Shown: positions 29,314-38,290 of the stretch, in pieces
Position numbering within the stretch: the stretch's first letter is position 1
How the letters are laid out: every line of letters begins with the position of its first letter
Assembly (NCBI RefSeq): GCF_001707885.1
Contig: NZ_MASS01000004.1
Coordinates: 1 to 64,000, forward strand
Length of the DNA stretch: 64,000 nucleotides
Source of the DNA: Desulfosporosinus cupriresistens
GTDB taxonomy: Bacteria; Bacillota; Desulfitobacteriia; Desulfitobacteriales; Desulfitobacteriaceae
Direction: 5' to 3'
Translations under genes and position numbers: made by a program
The notes under the pieces: model-generated
Database searches by the model: none
Told to the model about the DNA's origin: nothing
Seen by the model: the letters and a program-made list of their open reading frames with translations, nothing else

Positions 29314-29883
29314 TCATTTCTGTTCATCATACATAGCCCGTGGGCCACCTATCAGGCGTGGGCGGGTGTGAGCAAGGGTTAGATGAGCTTCTCCTATCTC
29401 CTTCACGTGTAAGCGTATAGGTATTGCTACGGGCCGCAGGTGCATACCGATAAATGTGTCTCCGATATCGATTCCCGCATGCCCTTGAATTCTCTCTACC
29501 ATAATCGGAGATGAGAATTTCTCCCACGCCTTCACCGTCATTGCGCCTCCGGCATGGAGCGCCGGAAGCACTGTAACTGCCTCTAATCCATAATGATCTA
29601 CACAGGCTTCTTCCACTACCAAGGCCCGGTTGATATGCTCACATCCTTGTACTGCTAAAAAGATTCCCTGCTGATGAACCCGTTCCAACAAAGATGGCAA
29701 TAACACCTCGGCGACATCTAAGCTGCTTCCCTGACCAATCCTTTGACCGATAACTTCACTAGTGCTACATCCTACAACGAGGATCTGCCCCGAACGCAAA
29801 TTAGCCTTTATAAAAAAGGCATCAAGTACTTCATCCCAAACTTTGGCCATATCAGCTAATTTTTCTGCAAACATTTTATCCAC
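29314..29883 (-). CDS. ywlG: UPF0340 / YwlG family protein
   Basis: Conserved protein of unknown biochemical role (TIGR01440/YwlG family). Seen: ILVVGCSTSEVIGQRIG, AVQGCEHINRALVVEE, VTVLPALHAGGAMTVKAW, GHAGIDIGDTFIGMHLRPVA and RPRLIGGPRA near the C-terminus, matching YwlG order. GTG 29883 has AGGGGGAGGGGG about 10 nt upstream and gives 189 aa; ATG 29874 is also possible. The longer open frame back to 29967 overlaps rpiB and lacks a ribosome site. Sits between rpiB and glyA as in B. subtilis. Confidence 0.87.
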   Translation of the reverse strand: MDKMFAEKLADMAKVWDEVLDAFFIKANLRSGQILVVGCSTSEVIGQRIGQGSSLDVAEVLLPSLLERVHQQGIFLAVQGCEHINRALVVEEACVDHYGLEAVTVLPALHAGGAMTVKAWEKFSSPIMVERIQGHAGIDIGDTFIGMHLRPVAIPIRLHVKEIGEAHLTLAHTRPRLIGGPRAMYDEQK

Positions 29884-29957
29884 GAGAAAGTTACCCCCTC
29901 CCCTTGATTTTGGACTCAAGCAGGGATGTTTGTAGTTAGAATCGTCATGACTCAAAT

Positions 29958-30398
29958 TTAACCGCACTCGATGTCAGTGATCAAATTTACACGGCGGGCA
30001 TGCCGGCCTCCAGCAAAGTCTGTTTTTAAAAAGATATCCACAATGTCCAGAGCAAGACCAACGCCAGTTACCCGGCCACCCAGGGTTAAAACGTTGGCAT
30101 TGTTATGTTCTCTAGCCATTCGGGCGGAAAATGTCTCTGTACAAAGTGCAGCACGAATTCCTCTAATTTTATTCGCAGCCATGGAAATTCCCTGCCCTGT
30201 TCCACAGATTGCAATCCCCAAGTCTGCCTCACCCTTCATGATCGCGTTACCTACTGCAAAACCATACTCGGGATAATCCACTGAGTCGGTCGAATGAGTC
30301 CCTAAATCTTGGACTTCTAACCCCTGTGCTTCTAAATGTTTACGAATGGCTTCCTTAAGTTCATAGCCACCATGATCGGACCCCAGCACAACTCTCAC
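29958..30398 (-). CDS. rpiB: Ribose-5-phosphate isomerase B
   Basis: Interconverts ribulose-5-P and ribose-5-P in the pentose phosphate pathway. Seen: LGSDHGGYELKE, ICGTGQGISMAANKIRGIRAALC (active-site Cys region), ARMAREHNNANVLTLGGRV. About 146 aa. The Shine-Dalgarno GGAGGG touches the ATG at 30404, too close to use it; the GTG two codons later (30398) is 6 nt away and gives MRVVLGSDHGG, so I choose it. Gene order ywlE-rpiB-ywlG-glyA is conserved. Confidence 0.94.
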   Translation of the reverse strand: MRVVLGSDHGGYELKEAIRKHLEAQGLEVQDLGTHSTDSVDYPEYGFAVGNAIMKGEADLGIAICGTGQGISMAANKIRGIRAALCTETFSARMAREHNNANVLTLGGRVTGVGLALDIVDIFLKTDFAGGRHARRVNLITDIECG

Positions 30399-30470
30399 GT
30401 TCATCCCTCCATCTTTCTATACTTTCAGTTCTACAGTTAGTTACAAAATCCCTGCAATAATACAAAATAA

Positions 30471-30489
30471 AGCGACGTTTTACGCCGCT
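30471..30489 (-). terminator. Weak terminator between ywlE and rpiB
   Basis: AGCGACG pairs with CGCCGCT (one G-T pair), and the minus-strand transcript then reads TTTATTTTG. The 240-nt gap around it is A/T-rich and otherwise holds only a doubtful 27-codon ORF. Confidence 0.45.
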
Positions 30490-30642
30490 AGTGTAGACAT
30501 CTTTCGCTTATCTTATACTATTACTTAGCCATCTGACTATATTAGGAATAATATTTCTTATAAAGTCCCGAGTTTCAAAATGTTCTGTCATGCATGCCTA
30601 ACTAAGCGCCACTTTGGATAAGAAATAAAGGTCTGAGTGTGC

Positions 30643-31092
30643 TTAGTCATCCATTAAAGCTAGGTGACCTTTTAAAGCATTTAGCAGCTCACTAATCTCC
30701 CAAGCTGTCTCACGGTAAACTTCAAGAGAACCGCTCCATGGATCGCGGATATCTTGTTTTTTTTCTCCCCAGCTTCCTAAATACTTAGTTTTCTGTTCAT
30801 ATTGAGGGAAACTATGTCTTAATACTTTTTCTTGTGCTTGAGTCATTGGGATAATCCAATCCGCCTCTGCTAATAGTTCGGCCCTAATCTTTCTGGAACG
30901 ATGCCGGGATAGGTCCACGTTTCGCTCTTTAAGAACCTCTAGCGCATAGGAACTAGCTTCTGTTCCTTCCCATGCTTCTATTCCCGCCGAGCTAACTTGA
31001 ACAGCATCACCAAACATTTCTCGAGCCAATCCCTCCGCCATAGGACTCCGACATGTGTTTCCCGTACAAATGAACAAAAGTTTTAAGCTCAC
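30643..31092 (-). CDS. ywlE: Low-molecular-weight protein arginine phosphatase (YwlE type)
   Basis: LMW-PTP fold phosphatase. Seen: P-loop CTGNTCRSPMAEGLAR, with Thr where tyrosine phosphatases usually have Ile, the residue that favours phosphoarginine in B. subtilis YwlE; and the general-acid Asp in DIRDPWSG. About 149 aa. GTG 31092 follows GAGGTGA at 8 nt; the GTG at 31104 overlaps that Shine-Dalgarno. Likely opposes McsB-type arginine kinase, whose gene is not in the window. Confidence 0.9.
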   Translation of the reverse strand: MSLKLLFICTGNTCRSPMAEGLAREMFGDAVQVSSAGIEAWEGTEASSYALEVLKERNVDLSRHRSRKIRAELLAEADWIIPMTQAQEKVLRHSFPQYEQKTKYLGSWGEKKQDIRDPWSGSLEVYRETAWEISELLNALKGHLALMDD

Positions 31093-31113
31093 TTTATATC
31101 TCACCTCGATCCG

Positions 31114-31698
31114 TTAGAACAACAATTTAACACCGATAAGCAATAATGCCAGCCCACCAAGCAGTTCGGCTTTGTCTCCCAACCACGTTCCTAGTATCCG
31201 TCCTAAAACTAAACCCATCCCAGTCATTAACCCCGCGATCGCACCAATGATCATAACCGTTATAAAGACATCGGTTTTGATCGTTCCTAGTGAAAATCCG
31301 ACGCTTAAAGCATCTAAGCTTACACTGGCGGCAAATACATAAATACCAAATCCCCTCAGCGAAATGTCATTAGCAACATTTTTGAGCTTAAGGGCATCTC
31401 TAGCCTCCCCTAAAGGAAAATGTTCCGTGGTTGGCCGAAAAACCTTGTAAAGCATCCGTCCCCCCAACACGATAAGAATTAATGCCCCTATTACACTTGC
31501 ATAACGGCCGAGAATTGACCCCAGTGCTTGACCCAATATTATCCCACAAAGCGGCATAACTACATGAAAGACCGCCACCACCAACGACAATCGCAACATC
31601 ATGCGATTTCTGATTCCTGACAAACCAATTGCCAAGGACAAAGAAAAAGCGTCTGCCCCTAAGGCAATTGCTACTGCCACAACCCATGCTAAATTCAA
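31114..31698 (-). CDS. mntP: Manganese efflux pump MntP
   Basis: Six-helix membrane exporter for manganese (formerly DUF204/YebN). Seen: two similar halves, each with a membrane Asp motif: ALGADAFSLSLAIGL near residues 13-27 and SVSLDALSVGFSLG near 124-137. 194 aa. TTG start with GGAGGGAAGG upstream. Lies between tsaC and ywlE as ywlD does in B. subtilis. No mntP-type manganese riboswitch (yybP-ykoY) was seen in the 98-nt gap. Confidence 0.9.
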   Translation of the reverse strand: MNLAWVVAVAIALGADAFSLSLAIGLSGIRNRMMLRLSLVVAVFHVVMPLCGIILGQALGSILGRYASVIGALILIVLGGRMLYKVFRPTTEHFPLGEARDALKLKNVANDISLRGFGIYVFAASVSLDALSVGFSLGTIKTDVFITVMIIGAIAGLMTGMGLVLGRILGTWLGDKAELLGGLALLLIGVKLLF

Positions 31699-31796
31699 TA
31701 CCTTCCCTCCGTTCTCGTTATAGTATATGCACAGGGAAGAGCCTATATTAGTACCAGTACTAATGCCAAGTACACCTGCACTATAACCTATTGCTA

Positions 31797-32843
31797 CTAG
31801 ATGTATTGAATCCTCTGGCCTGCGGCTTTCTGTAAACGGTTCATTATAGCGGTCCCAAGGCCACCTTCTTCAACCCCTTCAGCCAAGATTATATCCATTC
31901 CTCTCTCATCACATAGTCTTAATCCCTCGAATAAGCTACTTGCAACTTCTTCAGGACGATCTTTTGATCCTAAAACAAACAAAAGATCAGGAAGCCGATT
32001 ATGCAAAAAAGGTGCACTCTCAAGAGTACAAAGAACTCCGACCTTTTTAAGCTTAGCATGTCCTTTGTGAATTTCATGTCCCATCCGCTGCACGACGCGC
32101 TCGGATGAACCAACCATTAAAATCATCTCGCCATGTGGGGCATAGTGCCTGTATTTCATGCCGGGTGCTCTAGGTACTTGATTCTTCGACGGCTTGTCCA
32201 CCCTAACCTCGCCCAATACTTTTTCTAGTTGTTCCTTTGAAACTCCGCCTGGACGTAGGATGGTTGGAACTTCCCCGCTCACATCAAGCACGGTTGATTC
32301 CACTCCAACCATACAAGCCCCAGCGTCGAGAATCAGCGGAATTTTGCCTTTCAGATCTCGCCAGACGTGGCTTCCACTTGTCGGACTGGGTTTCCCTGAG
32401 AGGTTCGCGCTTGGAGCAGCAATCGGAAGTCCCGTTTCTTCGATAAGGCGGAGGGCAACCGGATGGTTTGGCATACGAATTGCCACATTAGCTAGCCCGG
32501 CTGTAACTAAATCCGAAACGTTGGCTGTTTTCGGCAAGACCAGAGTCAATGGACCTGGCCAAAAGTGTCGAACACAAAGCTCTGCCGCCGGCGTCCAACT
32601 ATCAACTAAGATGTTTGCCATAGCACGGTTGCAAACATGTACAATTAAGGGGTTATCCTGGGGCCGACCTTTAACTTCAAAAATTTTGGCACAGGCTGCA
32701 ACGTCTAAAGCGTTTGCCCCTAACCCATAGACAGTCTCCGTCGGAAAGGCGACGAGTTCCCCTGCTTGTAGCCACTCTGCACCTTCTTTTAATAATTCAG
32801 CTTCCGGATGGACTCCATCAATATAACTTCTTTTAGTCTGCAT
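31797..32843 (-). CDS. tsaC: L-threonylcarbamoyladenylate synthase (Sua5/YwlC type)
   Basis: Makes threonylcarbamoyl-AMP, the first intermediate for t6A37 of tRNAs that read ANN codons. Seen: N-terminal YrdC domain with AFPTETVYGLGANAL, KGRPQDNPLIVHV and APSANLSGKPSPT, then a linker with APGMKYRHYAPHGE and a C-terminal Sua5 domain. 348 aa, the two-domain Sua5 form. Sits between prmC and mntP. Confidence 0.93.
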   Translation of the reverse strand: MQTKRSYIDGVHPEAELLKEGAEWLQAGELVAFPTETVYGLGANALDVAACAKIFEVKGRPQDNPLIVHVCNRAMANILVDSWTPAAELCVRHFWPGPLTLVLPKTANVSDLVTAGLANVAIRMPNHPVALRLIEETGLPIAAPSANLSGKPSPTSGSHVWRDLKGKIPLILDAGACMVGVESTVLDVSGEVPTILRPGGVSKEQLEKVLGEVRVDKPSKNQVPRAPGMKYRHYAPHGEMILMVGSSERVVQRMGHEIHKGHAKLKKVGVLCTLESAPFLHNRLPDLLFVLGSKDRPEEVASSLFEGLRLCDERGMDIILAEGVEEGGLGTAIMNRLQKAAGQRIQYI

Positions 32844-32849
32844 CTATGC

Positions 32850-33698
32850 TCACCTCGCTAAGATCACCCGGTCTCGCCCCGCCAAGTCGGGGAAAACCTG
32901 TGTTTCAAAACCTTTCATTTGGAAAATCCGGCAAACTGCCTCCGCTTGATTCCAACCTATTTCCATGAGCAGCTTGCCCTGAGGGGTCAATAACTGACGT
33001 ATCTCTTCTGACAGACGGCGATAGAAGGTCAAACCATCTTGTCCCCCTAGAAAAGCCATAGAGGGCTCGCGGAAAATCTCAGGAGCGCACTGACTATAAT
33101 CCTCCGGAGAAACATAAGGAGGGTTCGTAATAATAAAATCCCAAAGTTCACCCTGAATAGGTGTCACAAAGTCCCCTTGACGCCATTGCACAGTAACCCC
33201 TAAACGTACAGCATTCTGTCGTGCTACGTCTAAGGCGTCTGGTGAAAGGTCTGTTCCGACCACCTCCGCCTTAGGATAATAATAGGCCATCGAAATCGCA
33301 AGAGCACCACTTCCGGTACAAAGATCCGCAACTTTGATCAATTGCTCTTGCCTCAATCGCTCTTCTTGTTTTACTATTTCCAGCCATTTCTCAACCAAAA
33401 TCTCGCTGTCCGAGCGAGGGATAAGTACCCTTTTATCAACACTGAAACAAAGACCCATAAAATCCTGTCGCTTTAAAATATATTGAAGCGGCTCATGCTC
33501 AGCTCGACGAATAATTACCTCTCGAAAGCCCGCCTCTTCCTCCTTTGACAAATTACGGTCAAGATCGAAATAGAGGCGGTCACGACGCGACACACCTAGA
33601 ACTTCGGCCAATAATAAGTCTGCATCTAAGCGAGCATTTTCGATACCTTTTTCCAAGAGCTGTGCCTCGCCGTAATGCATTCCTTCTAGCACCTTCAA
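32850..33698 (-). CDS. prmC: Peptide chain release factor N5-glutamine methyltransferase
   Basis: Methylates the GGQ Gln of release factors. Seen: N-terminal helical domain with NARLDADLLLAEVLG, RVLIPRSDSEILVE, the SAM site VADLCTGSGALAISMA, and catalytic NPPY in ITNPPYVSPEDY. 282 aa. TTG 33698 fits the family length; ATG 33680 is an alternative. Its substrate gene prfA lies 64 nt upstream. Confidence 0.93.
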   Translation of the reverse strand: MKVLEGMHYGEAQLLEKGIENARLDADLLLAEVLGVSRRDRLYFDLDRNLSKEEEAGFREVIIRRAEHEPLQYILKRQDFMGLCFSVDKRVLIPRSDSEILVEKWLEIVKQEERLRQEQLIKVADLCTGSGALAISMAYYYPKAEVVGTDLSPDALDVARQNAVRLGVTVQWRQGDFVTPIQGELWDFIITNPPYVSPEDYSQCAPEIFREPSMAFLGGQDGLTFYRRLSEEIRQLLTPQGKLLMEIGWNQAEAVCRIFQMKGFETQVFPDLAGRDRVILAR

Positions 33699-33714
33699 AA
33701 CTGTTTAGCCCCCT

Positions 33715-33756
33715 ACCACGATATTCGAGGTTCGATGTTCGTGGTTCGAATATTGA
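33715..33756. repeat. Heptanucleotide array, six units of NNYTCGA type
   Basis: In 7-nt steps: ACCACGA, TATTCGA, GGTTCGA, TGTTCGT, GGTTCGA, ATATTGA. Same period and core as the array at 8547-8588. It fills the prfA-prmC gap. Confidence 0.65.
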
Positions 33757-33762
33757 ATACCT

Positions 33763-34833
33763 TTATTTGATCTCAGCCTTTAGTCGCTCTGCCTGATCAG
33801 AAGTTATCAGAGCTTGGATGATTTCTTCTAAATCTCCCGTTAGGATCGTCTCTAGGCGGTGCAACGTTAGACCGATACGATGGTCTGTTACCCTTCCCTG
33901 AGGGAAATTGAATGTTCTAATCCGTTCGCTTCGATCACCTGTACCCACTTGGCTTCGGCGTTCCGATGCCTGCTCCCCGCTCGCCTCGTCTTGAGCTTTC
34001 TCCAGGATGCGGGCCCGTAAAACACGCAAGGCCTTTTCTTTGTTCTTGAGCTGTGATTTCTCATCCTGACAAGATGCTATGATTCCAGTTGGCAGATGGG
34101 TAATTCGTACTGCTGATTGGGTTGTGTTTACACACTGCCCACCGGGCCCACTAGAACAATAGATATCAATACGCAAGTCGTTAGGATTAATCGAGACTTC
34201 TACCTCTTCTGCTTCAGGAAGCACCGCAACAGTCGCTGTCGAGGTATGAATCCTCCCCCCAGATTCTGTTGATGGGATTCTTTGAACCCGGTGTACTCCA
34301 CTTTCAAATTTCAGTTTACTAAAAGCCCCATACCCTTCCACTAAAAAAATAATTTCTTTATAACCGCCAATATCTGTATAGCTGGCACTGAGGACTTCCG
34401 TTTTCCACCCCTGCCCTTCAGAGTATCGAATATACATCTTATAAAGATCTCCAGCAAACAAAGCCGCTTCATCGCCACCTGCCCCCGCCCGAATTTCCAT
34501 AATGACATTTTTTTCGTCATTCGGATCCTTCGGCAGAAGAAAGACTCGCATCTTTTCTTCCAACTCCAGAGCTTGGCTTCGTAACTCATCGAGCTCCTGC
34601 TCCGCCATCTCCTGCATATCTGAGTCAAGTTTTTCCTTGAGTAAGTTTTCTGTATCCTCTATGCCTCGGAGTACGGACTGATACTCTCTAAACGCAGTGA
34701 TCAGGTTTGTCATACCCGCTTGAGCTTTGGCATATTTTTGCCACTCGCTCTGATTGGCAAGGATTTCCGGGTCACTAAGAAGTTCCGTTAATTCATCATA
34801 TTTTCGTTCTATCTCATAAAGTTTCTCTAACAT
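33763..34833 (-). CDS. prfA: Peptide chain release factor 1
   Basis: Terminates translation at UAA and UAG. Seen: N-terminal coiled domain, [18 protein letters not shown], the peptidyl-tRNA hydrolysis motif [20 protein letters not shown], and [20 protein letters not shown]. 356 aa, full length. GAGGTG precedes ATG 34833. Downstream gene prmC methylates its GGQ. Confidence 0.97.
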   Translation of the reverse strand: MLEKLYEIERKYDELTELLSDPEILANQSEWQKYAKAQAGMTNLITAFREYQSVLRGIEDTENLLKEKLDSDMQEMAEQELDELRSQALELEEKMRVFLLPKDPNDEKNVIMEIRAGAGGDEAALFAGDLYKMYIRYSEGQGWKTEVLSASYTDIGGYKEIIFLVEGYGAFSKLKFESGVHRVQRIPSTESGGRIHTSTATVAVLPEAEEVEVSINPNDLRIDIYCSSGPGGQCVNTTQSAVRITHLPTGIIASCQDEKSQLKNKEKALRVLRARILEKAQDEASGEQASERRSQVGTGDRSERIRTFNFPQGRVTDHRIGLTLHRLETILTGDLEEIIQALITSDQAERLKAEIK

Positions 34834-34849
34834 TTTTCACACCTCAAAA

Positions 34850-35734
34850 TTACGTTAGTTCCTGACCAGAATCCAAAACACCTTTTAATGCTGCCAATGC
34901 GACCTCTAACTGGGCATCGTCCGGTTCCCGCGTGGTTAACTTCTGTAATAACAAGCCGGGAACAATAAGCCAACGCAGCCACGGCGATTCCAAATGCCGT
35001 GAAGAGAATTTAAGAATTTCATAAGCAGCTCCAGCTACAAAAGGCATGAGCAACATTCGAGAAAGTAATCGCCACCACAAGGGATGTAAACCCACAAAAG
35101 CAAACACAAAGATGCTTACAACGACCACAATCAGGAGGAAACTTGTCCCGCAGCGAGGATGCAACCTTGGAAAGGGGCGCGCGTTTTCTACCGTGAGCTC
35201 TGCTTTTGCTTCATAGGTAAAAATTGCTTTATGCTCTGCACCATGATATTGAAAGACTCGTTGAATGTCTTTGAGCCTGGAAATACCTAAGATATAAAGA
35301 AAAAAAACAACAAGCCGAATTGCTCCCTCCAATAAATTCTGCCACACGACTCCAGTGACCTTTCCCTGCAGCAAGTGAGCTACCCCAGTTGGCAATCCGA
35401 CAAAAAGCAAAAGACCCAAGCCAAAAGCAAATCCTATGGTTAACGCTAACTCCCAAAAACCGAGTTCTTCCTCTTCGCCATCTTCCTCCCCCATTGAACG
35501 ATTGGCCGAAAAGGTCAACGCGCGCGTTCCGACAATCAAAGAATCTACCAGCGCTACAAACCCTCGAATCAACGGTAACTTTAAAACAGGTTTGTTCGAC
35601 CATGAATTAAGTGCTAGATGAGTAACCTCAATCTTGCCATCTGGTAGCCTGACCGCAATAGCACTTTCCCGAGGTCCACGCATCATGACCCCTTCTATGA
35701 CCGCTTGCCCGCCATATTGGACTGGTCTACCCAT
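34850..35734 (-). CDS. yqhQ: DUF1385 / YqhQ family membrane protein
   Basis: Function unknown; conserved family. Seen: GGQAVIEGVMMRGP near the N-terminus, YHGAEHKAIFTYEA and FPRLHPRCGTSFLL in the middle, with several membrane helices (about residues 95-150 and 200-235). The His/Cys motifs suggest metal binding, which is inference. 294 aa. Between rpmE and prfA, as in many clostridia. Confidence 0.88.
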   Translation of the reverse strand: MGRPVQYGGQAVIEGVMMRGPRESAIAVRLPDGKIEVTHLALNSWSNKPVLKLPLIRGFVALVDSLIVGTRALTFSANRSMGEEDGEEEELGFWELALTIGFAFGLGLLLFVGLPTGVAHLLQGKVTGVVWQNLLEGAIRLVVFFLYILGISRLKDIQRVFQYHGAEHKAIFTYEAKAELTVENARPFPRLHPRCGTSFLLIVVVVSIFVFAFVGLHPLWWRLLSRMLLMPFVAGAAYEILKFSSRHLESPWLRWLIVPGLLLQKLTTREPDDAQLEVALAALKGVLDSGQELT

Positions 35735-35828
35735 CGAACTTCCTCCTTATCTTCAGATCCTATCATTTATAACTATGACTAATGTATGGCATAAGTGCAA
35801 AATAATAGTTTATGTTATCCTTTACGCA

Positions 35829-35854
35829 AAAAGCAGAGCTTGCGCTCTGCTTTT
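35829..35854 (-). terminator. Terminator of rpmE
   Basis: AAAAGCAGAGC (35829-35839) pairs with GCTCTGCTTTT (35844-35854), loop TTGC; the minus-strand transcript ends in a T5 run. Confidence 0.85.
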
Positions 35855-35881
35855 CCACCAGCAACGACCGCAGGCCGTTGT

Positions 35882-36079
35882 TTACATCCCATATTTCTTT
35901 TTAAACCGATCAACCCGTCCGCCTGCATCGACAAACCGCTGTACCCCGGTATAGAAGGGATGGCATTTCGAACAAATTTCTACTTTGATGTCTTTTTTTG
36001 TACTTGCTGTTGGAATGACCTCTCCGCAAGCACATGTCACTGTGGTTTGTTCGTATTTAGGGTGAATTTTTTCTTTCAT
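35882..36079 (-). CDS. rpmE: Ribosomal protein L31 (zinc form)
   Basis: Large-subunit protein. Seen: [20 protein letters not shown] and [26 protein letters not shown], with CAC and CSKC zinc ligands, so it is the zinc-bound (RpmE) type rather than the zinc-starvation form. 65 aa. Own promoter upstream and terminator downstream. In B. subtilis rho lies beside rpmE; here it does not. Confidence 0.97.
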   Translation of the reverse strand: MKEKIHPKYEQTTVTCACGEVIPTASTKKDIKVEICSKCHPFYTGVQRFVDAGGRVDRFKKKYGM

Positions 36080-36159
36080 GTCTTCACCTTCTTTCCCATT
36101 TGGATCGAGGCGCTCTTTTGCCGCACCTGCTTAAGAAACAATTTCAGTCAACTCTTACT

Positions 36160-36189
36160 ATTTTAGCACAGATATTATATACTGGTCAA
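36160..36189 (-). promoter_or_regulatory. Candidate sigma-A promoter of rpmE
   Basis: Minus-strand TTGACC (36184-36189), 18 nt, then TAAAAT (36160-36165) with TGC before it (extended -10). About 80 nt upstream of the rpmE start. Confidence 0.5.
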
Positions 36190-36296
36190 TATTTCATTTT
36201 CTAATAAATGGCTTATTCCTATTCAAAATATATCTACCGGATATATCATACTTGAGCATTTTACCCAAACTCTAAATAAATTATACAAGGAAAGGC

Positions 36297-37268
36297 TTAA
36301 CAGCCCTTCATAGCATAATCTGGCTTCTTGTCAAAGCGGTGACGTGCTTCGATAAAACGAACTGTTCCGGTTTTTCCTCGGATGACAACGGTGTGGGTCA
36401 ATGCACCTTTCGAGGTGTAGGTCACACCACGCAATAAAGGGCCTTCAGTAATCCCAGTCGCTGCAAAAAAAACGTCGTCGGTATTCACTAGGTCTTCCAT
36501 CGTTAATAATTTTTGGACGTTCTCAATTCCAAGGACTTTAGCCCGAGCCACATCTTCATCATTTTCCGGCCAAAGACGGCCTTGCATTTCTCCACCCATA
36601 CAACGAAGAGCCGCTGCGGCTAGAACACCTTCAGGCGCTCCACCAATTCCCATCATCATATCGACCCCTGTATCTTCAAATGCACAAGCCACAGCCGGTG
36701 AAACATCTCCATCGGTAATGAGACGAACTCTCGCCCCGCAAGCGCGCACATCTTCAATCAGTTTCTTATGACGTGGACGATCCAAAATGACAACCGTTAT
36801 GTCTTTCATATTTTTGCCTAACGCTTCAGCCACATTTGAGATGTTTTCGTGCACAGTTGCATCTAAATTTATCTTCCCAACAGCAGCAGGTCCTACCGCA
36901 ATCTTGTCCATATACATATCTGGAGCATGAAGTAAGCACCCCTTCTTGGCAATCGCCACAACGGCAATCGCCCCTGCAACTCCTTTTGCACAACTGTTGG
37001 TACCTTCCAAGGGATCAACAGCAACATCTAATTCTGGACTTTCTCCATTTCCAACACGTTCCCCAATATAGAGCATCGGGGCTTCGTCCATTTCCCCTTC
37101 TCCGATCACCACTGTGCCATCCATGTGAATCGTGTTAAAAACTGCCCGCATCGCTTCAACGGCAGCATTATCAGCGGCTATCTTATCTCCTAATCCTACC
37201 CAACGTGCAGAAGCTAGAGCCGCAGCTTCTGTCACTCTGGCAAATTCCATCGTGAGTTCTCTTTCCAA
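36297..37268 (-). CDS. glpX: Fructose-1,6-bisphosphatase class II
   Basis: Gluconeogenic hydrolysis of fructose-1,6-bisphosphate. Seen: TEAAALASARWVG, VIGEGEMDEAPMLYIGE and AVDPLEGTNSCAKG (metal and substrate residues), GDVSPAVA, and GGAPEGVLAAAALRCMGG. The open frame begins 13 codons earlier, but TTG 37268 follows AAGGAGGGG at 6 nt and gives MERELTMEFARVTEAA, the GlpX start; about 323 aa. Between rpmE and the fsa-fba pair. Confidence 0.94.
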   Translation of the reverse strand: MERELTMEFARVTEAAALASARWVGLGDKIAADNAAVEAMRAVFNTIHMDGTVVIGEGEMDEAPMLYIGERVGNGESPELDVAVDPLEGTNSCAKGVAGAIAVVAIAKKGCLLHAPDMYMDKIAVGPAAVGKINLDATVHENISNVAEALGKNMKDITVVILDRPRHKKLIEDVRACGARVRLITDGDVSPAVACAFEDTGVDMMMGIGGAPEGVLAAAALRCMGGEMQGRLWPENDEDVARAKVLGIENVQKLLTMEDLVNTDDVFFAATGITEGPLLRGVTYTSKGALTHTVVIRGKTGTVRFIEARHRFDKKPDYAMKGC

Positions 37269-37628
37269 TTTTAACCCCTCCTTAATTCTTTCACCCGTTA
37301 TTGCCAACCTTGTCTTCGCAGCAATTATTTAGACAAAATAAATGCATCTTCGCTAATGTTTATCACAAATTATGTCATAACATTTATTCTCAATAGTTTC
37401 ATTGTGACATACTTTTCAAGGGTTTTCAACCACGTAAAATCATTAAACTCACAAAAAGGTTGGCATCAGCTTATCTAATGTCCAGATAGGCAGATGCCAA
37501 TTTCATATTTGATATTTATATTTCGAAATCCGAGGCCGTTCATAATTACTGTAGGTATATAAGATAAAATTTCAGCCTTAGCGAGTTTCTTCTAAAAATT
37601 CAACGACTTAATAACCTAAACCAGTGAA
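37269..37628. other. Gene-free interval between glpX and fsa
   Basis: About 360 A/T-rich nt. It holds the fsa terminator (37460-37500) and presumably the glpX promoter, which I could not place. No ORF or other structure was seen. Confidence 0.5.
37460..37500 (-). terminator. Terminator of the fsa/fba unit
   Basis: TTGGCATC (37460-37467) pairs with GATGCCAA (37493-37500), with an inner ATCT/AGAT stem. The minus-strand transcript then reads CCTTTTTGTG. Confidence 0.75.
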
Positions 37629-38267
37629 TTAAAGTTTTTTCCAATCTGCCAGAAACTTCTCAATTCCAGCATCTGTCAGTGGGTGCCGAAAAAGTTGCCT
37701 TAAAACTCCAAAGGGAACTGTTGCATAATCTGCTCCTAATTTGGCAGATTCTGTGACGTGAACCGGGTTTCTAATACTGGCAGCGATGATTTTTGTTTCG
37801 ATGTCATTTACTTGGAAGATTTCACACATATCTGCCAACGAATTGAGCCCATTTTCACCGATATCATCCAGTCGCCCCAAAAATGGACTTACATAAGTTG
37901 CTCCCGCCCGTGCTGCAAGCAAGGCTTGATTCGCGGTAAACACGAGAGTAACATTTGTCTTAATTTTTTCTGCACTTAAGGTCTTTGCAGTTTTGAGGCC
38001 AGCTTCTGTCATCGGAATCTTAATCACTATATTCGGATGGATTGCCGCTAAAACATGCGCTTCCTGCAACATTCCTTCATAGTCAAGCGCAATAACCTCT
38101 GCGCTTATAGGACCGTCAACAATCCCTGCCACCGTCTTAAGGAGTTCGTGGAAGTCCTTTCCTTCCTTAGCTACCAAACTAGGATTTGTCGTTAGACCAG
38201 CAATAACCCCCATATCCCAAGCTTGTTTAATTTCCTCAATATTTGCAGAGTCCAAAAAAAACCGCAT
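37629..38267 (-). CDS. fsa: Fructose-6-phosphate aldolase / transaldolase-like protein
   Basis: Small transaldolase-family protein (YwjH/TalC/MipB type). Seen: [28 protein letters not shown], the Schiff-base Lys in [23 protein letters not shown] and [14 protein letters not shown]. 212 aa. It may act as transaldolase or as fructose-6-P aldolase; sequence alone does not decide. Follows fba by 23 nt as in B. subtilis. Confidence 0.92.
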   Translation of the reverse strand: MRFFLDSANIEEIKQAWDMGVIAGLTTNPSLVAKEGKDFHELLKTVAGIVDGPISAEVIALDYEGMLQEAHVLAAIHPNIVIKIPMTEAGLKTAKTLSAEKIKTNVTLVFTANQALLAARAGATYVSPFLGRLDDIGENGLNSLADMCEIFQVNDIETKIIAASIRNPVHVTESAKLGADYATVPFGVLRQLFRHPLTDAGIEKFLADWKKL

Positions 38268-38290
38268 GACGTTACCTTCTTTCTAAAAGT

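Noticed and set aside
30508..30591. 27-codon minus-strand ORF between ywlE and rpiB
   Set aside because: Weak ribosome site and too short to judge without conservation data.
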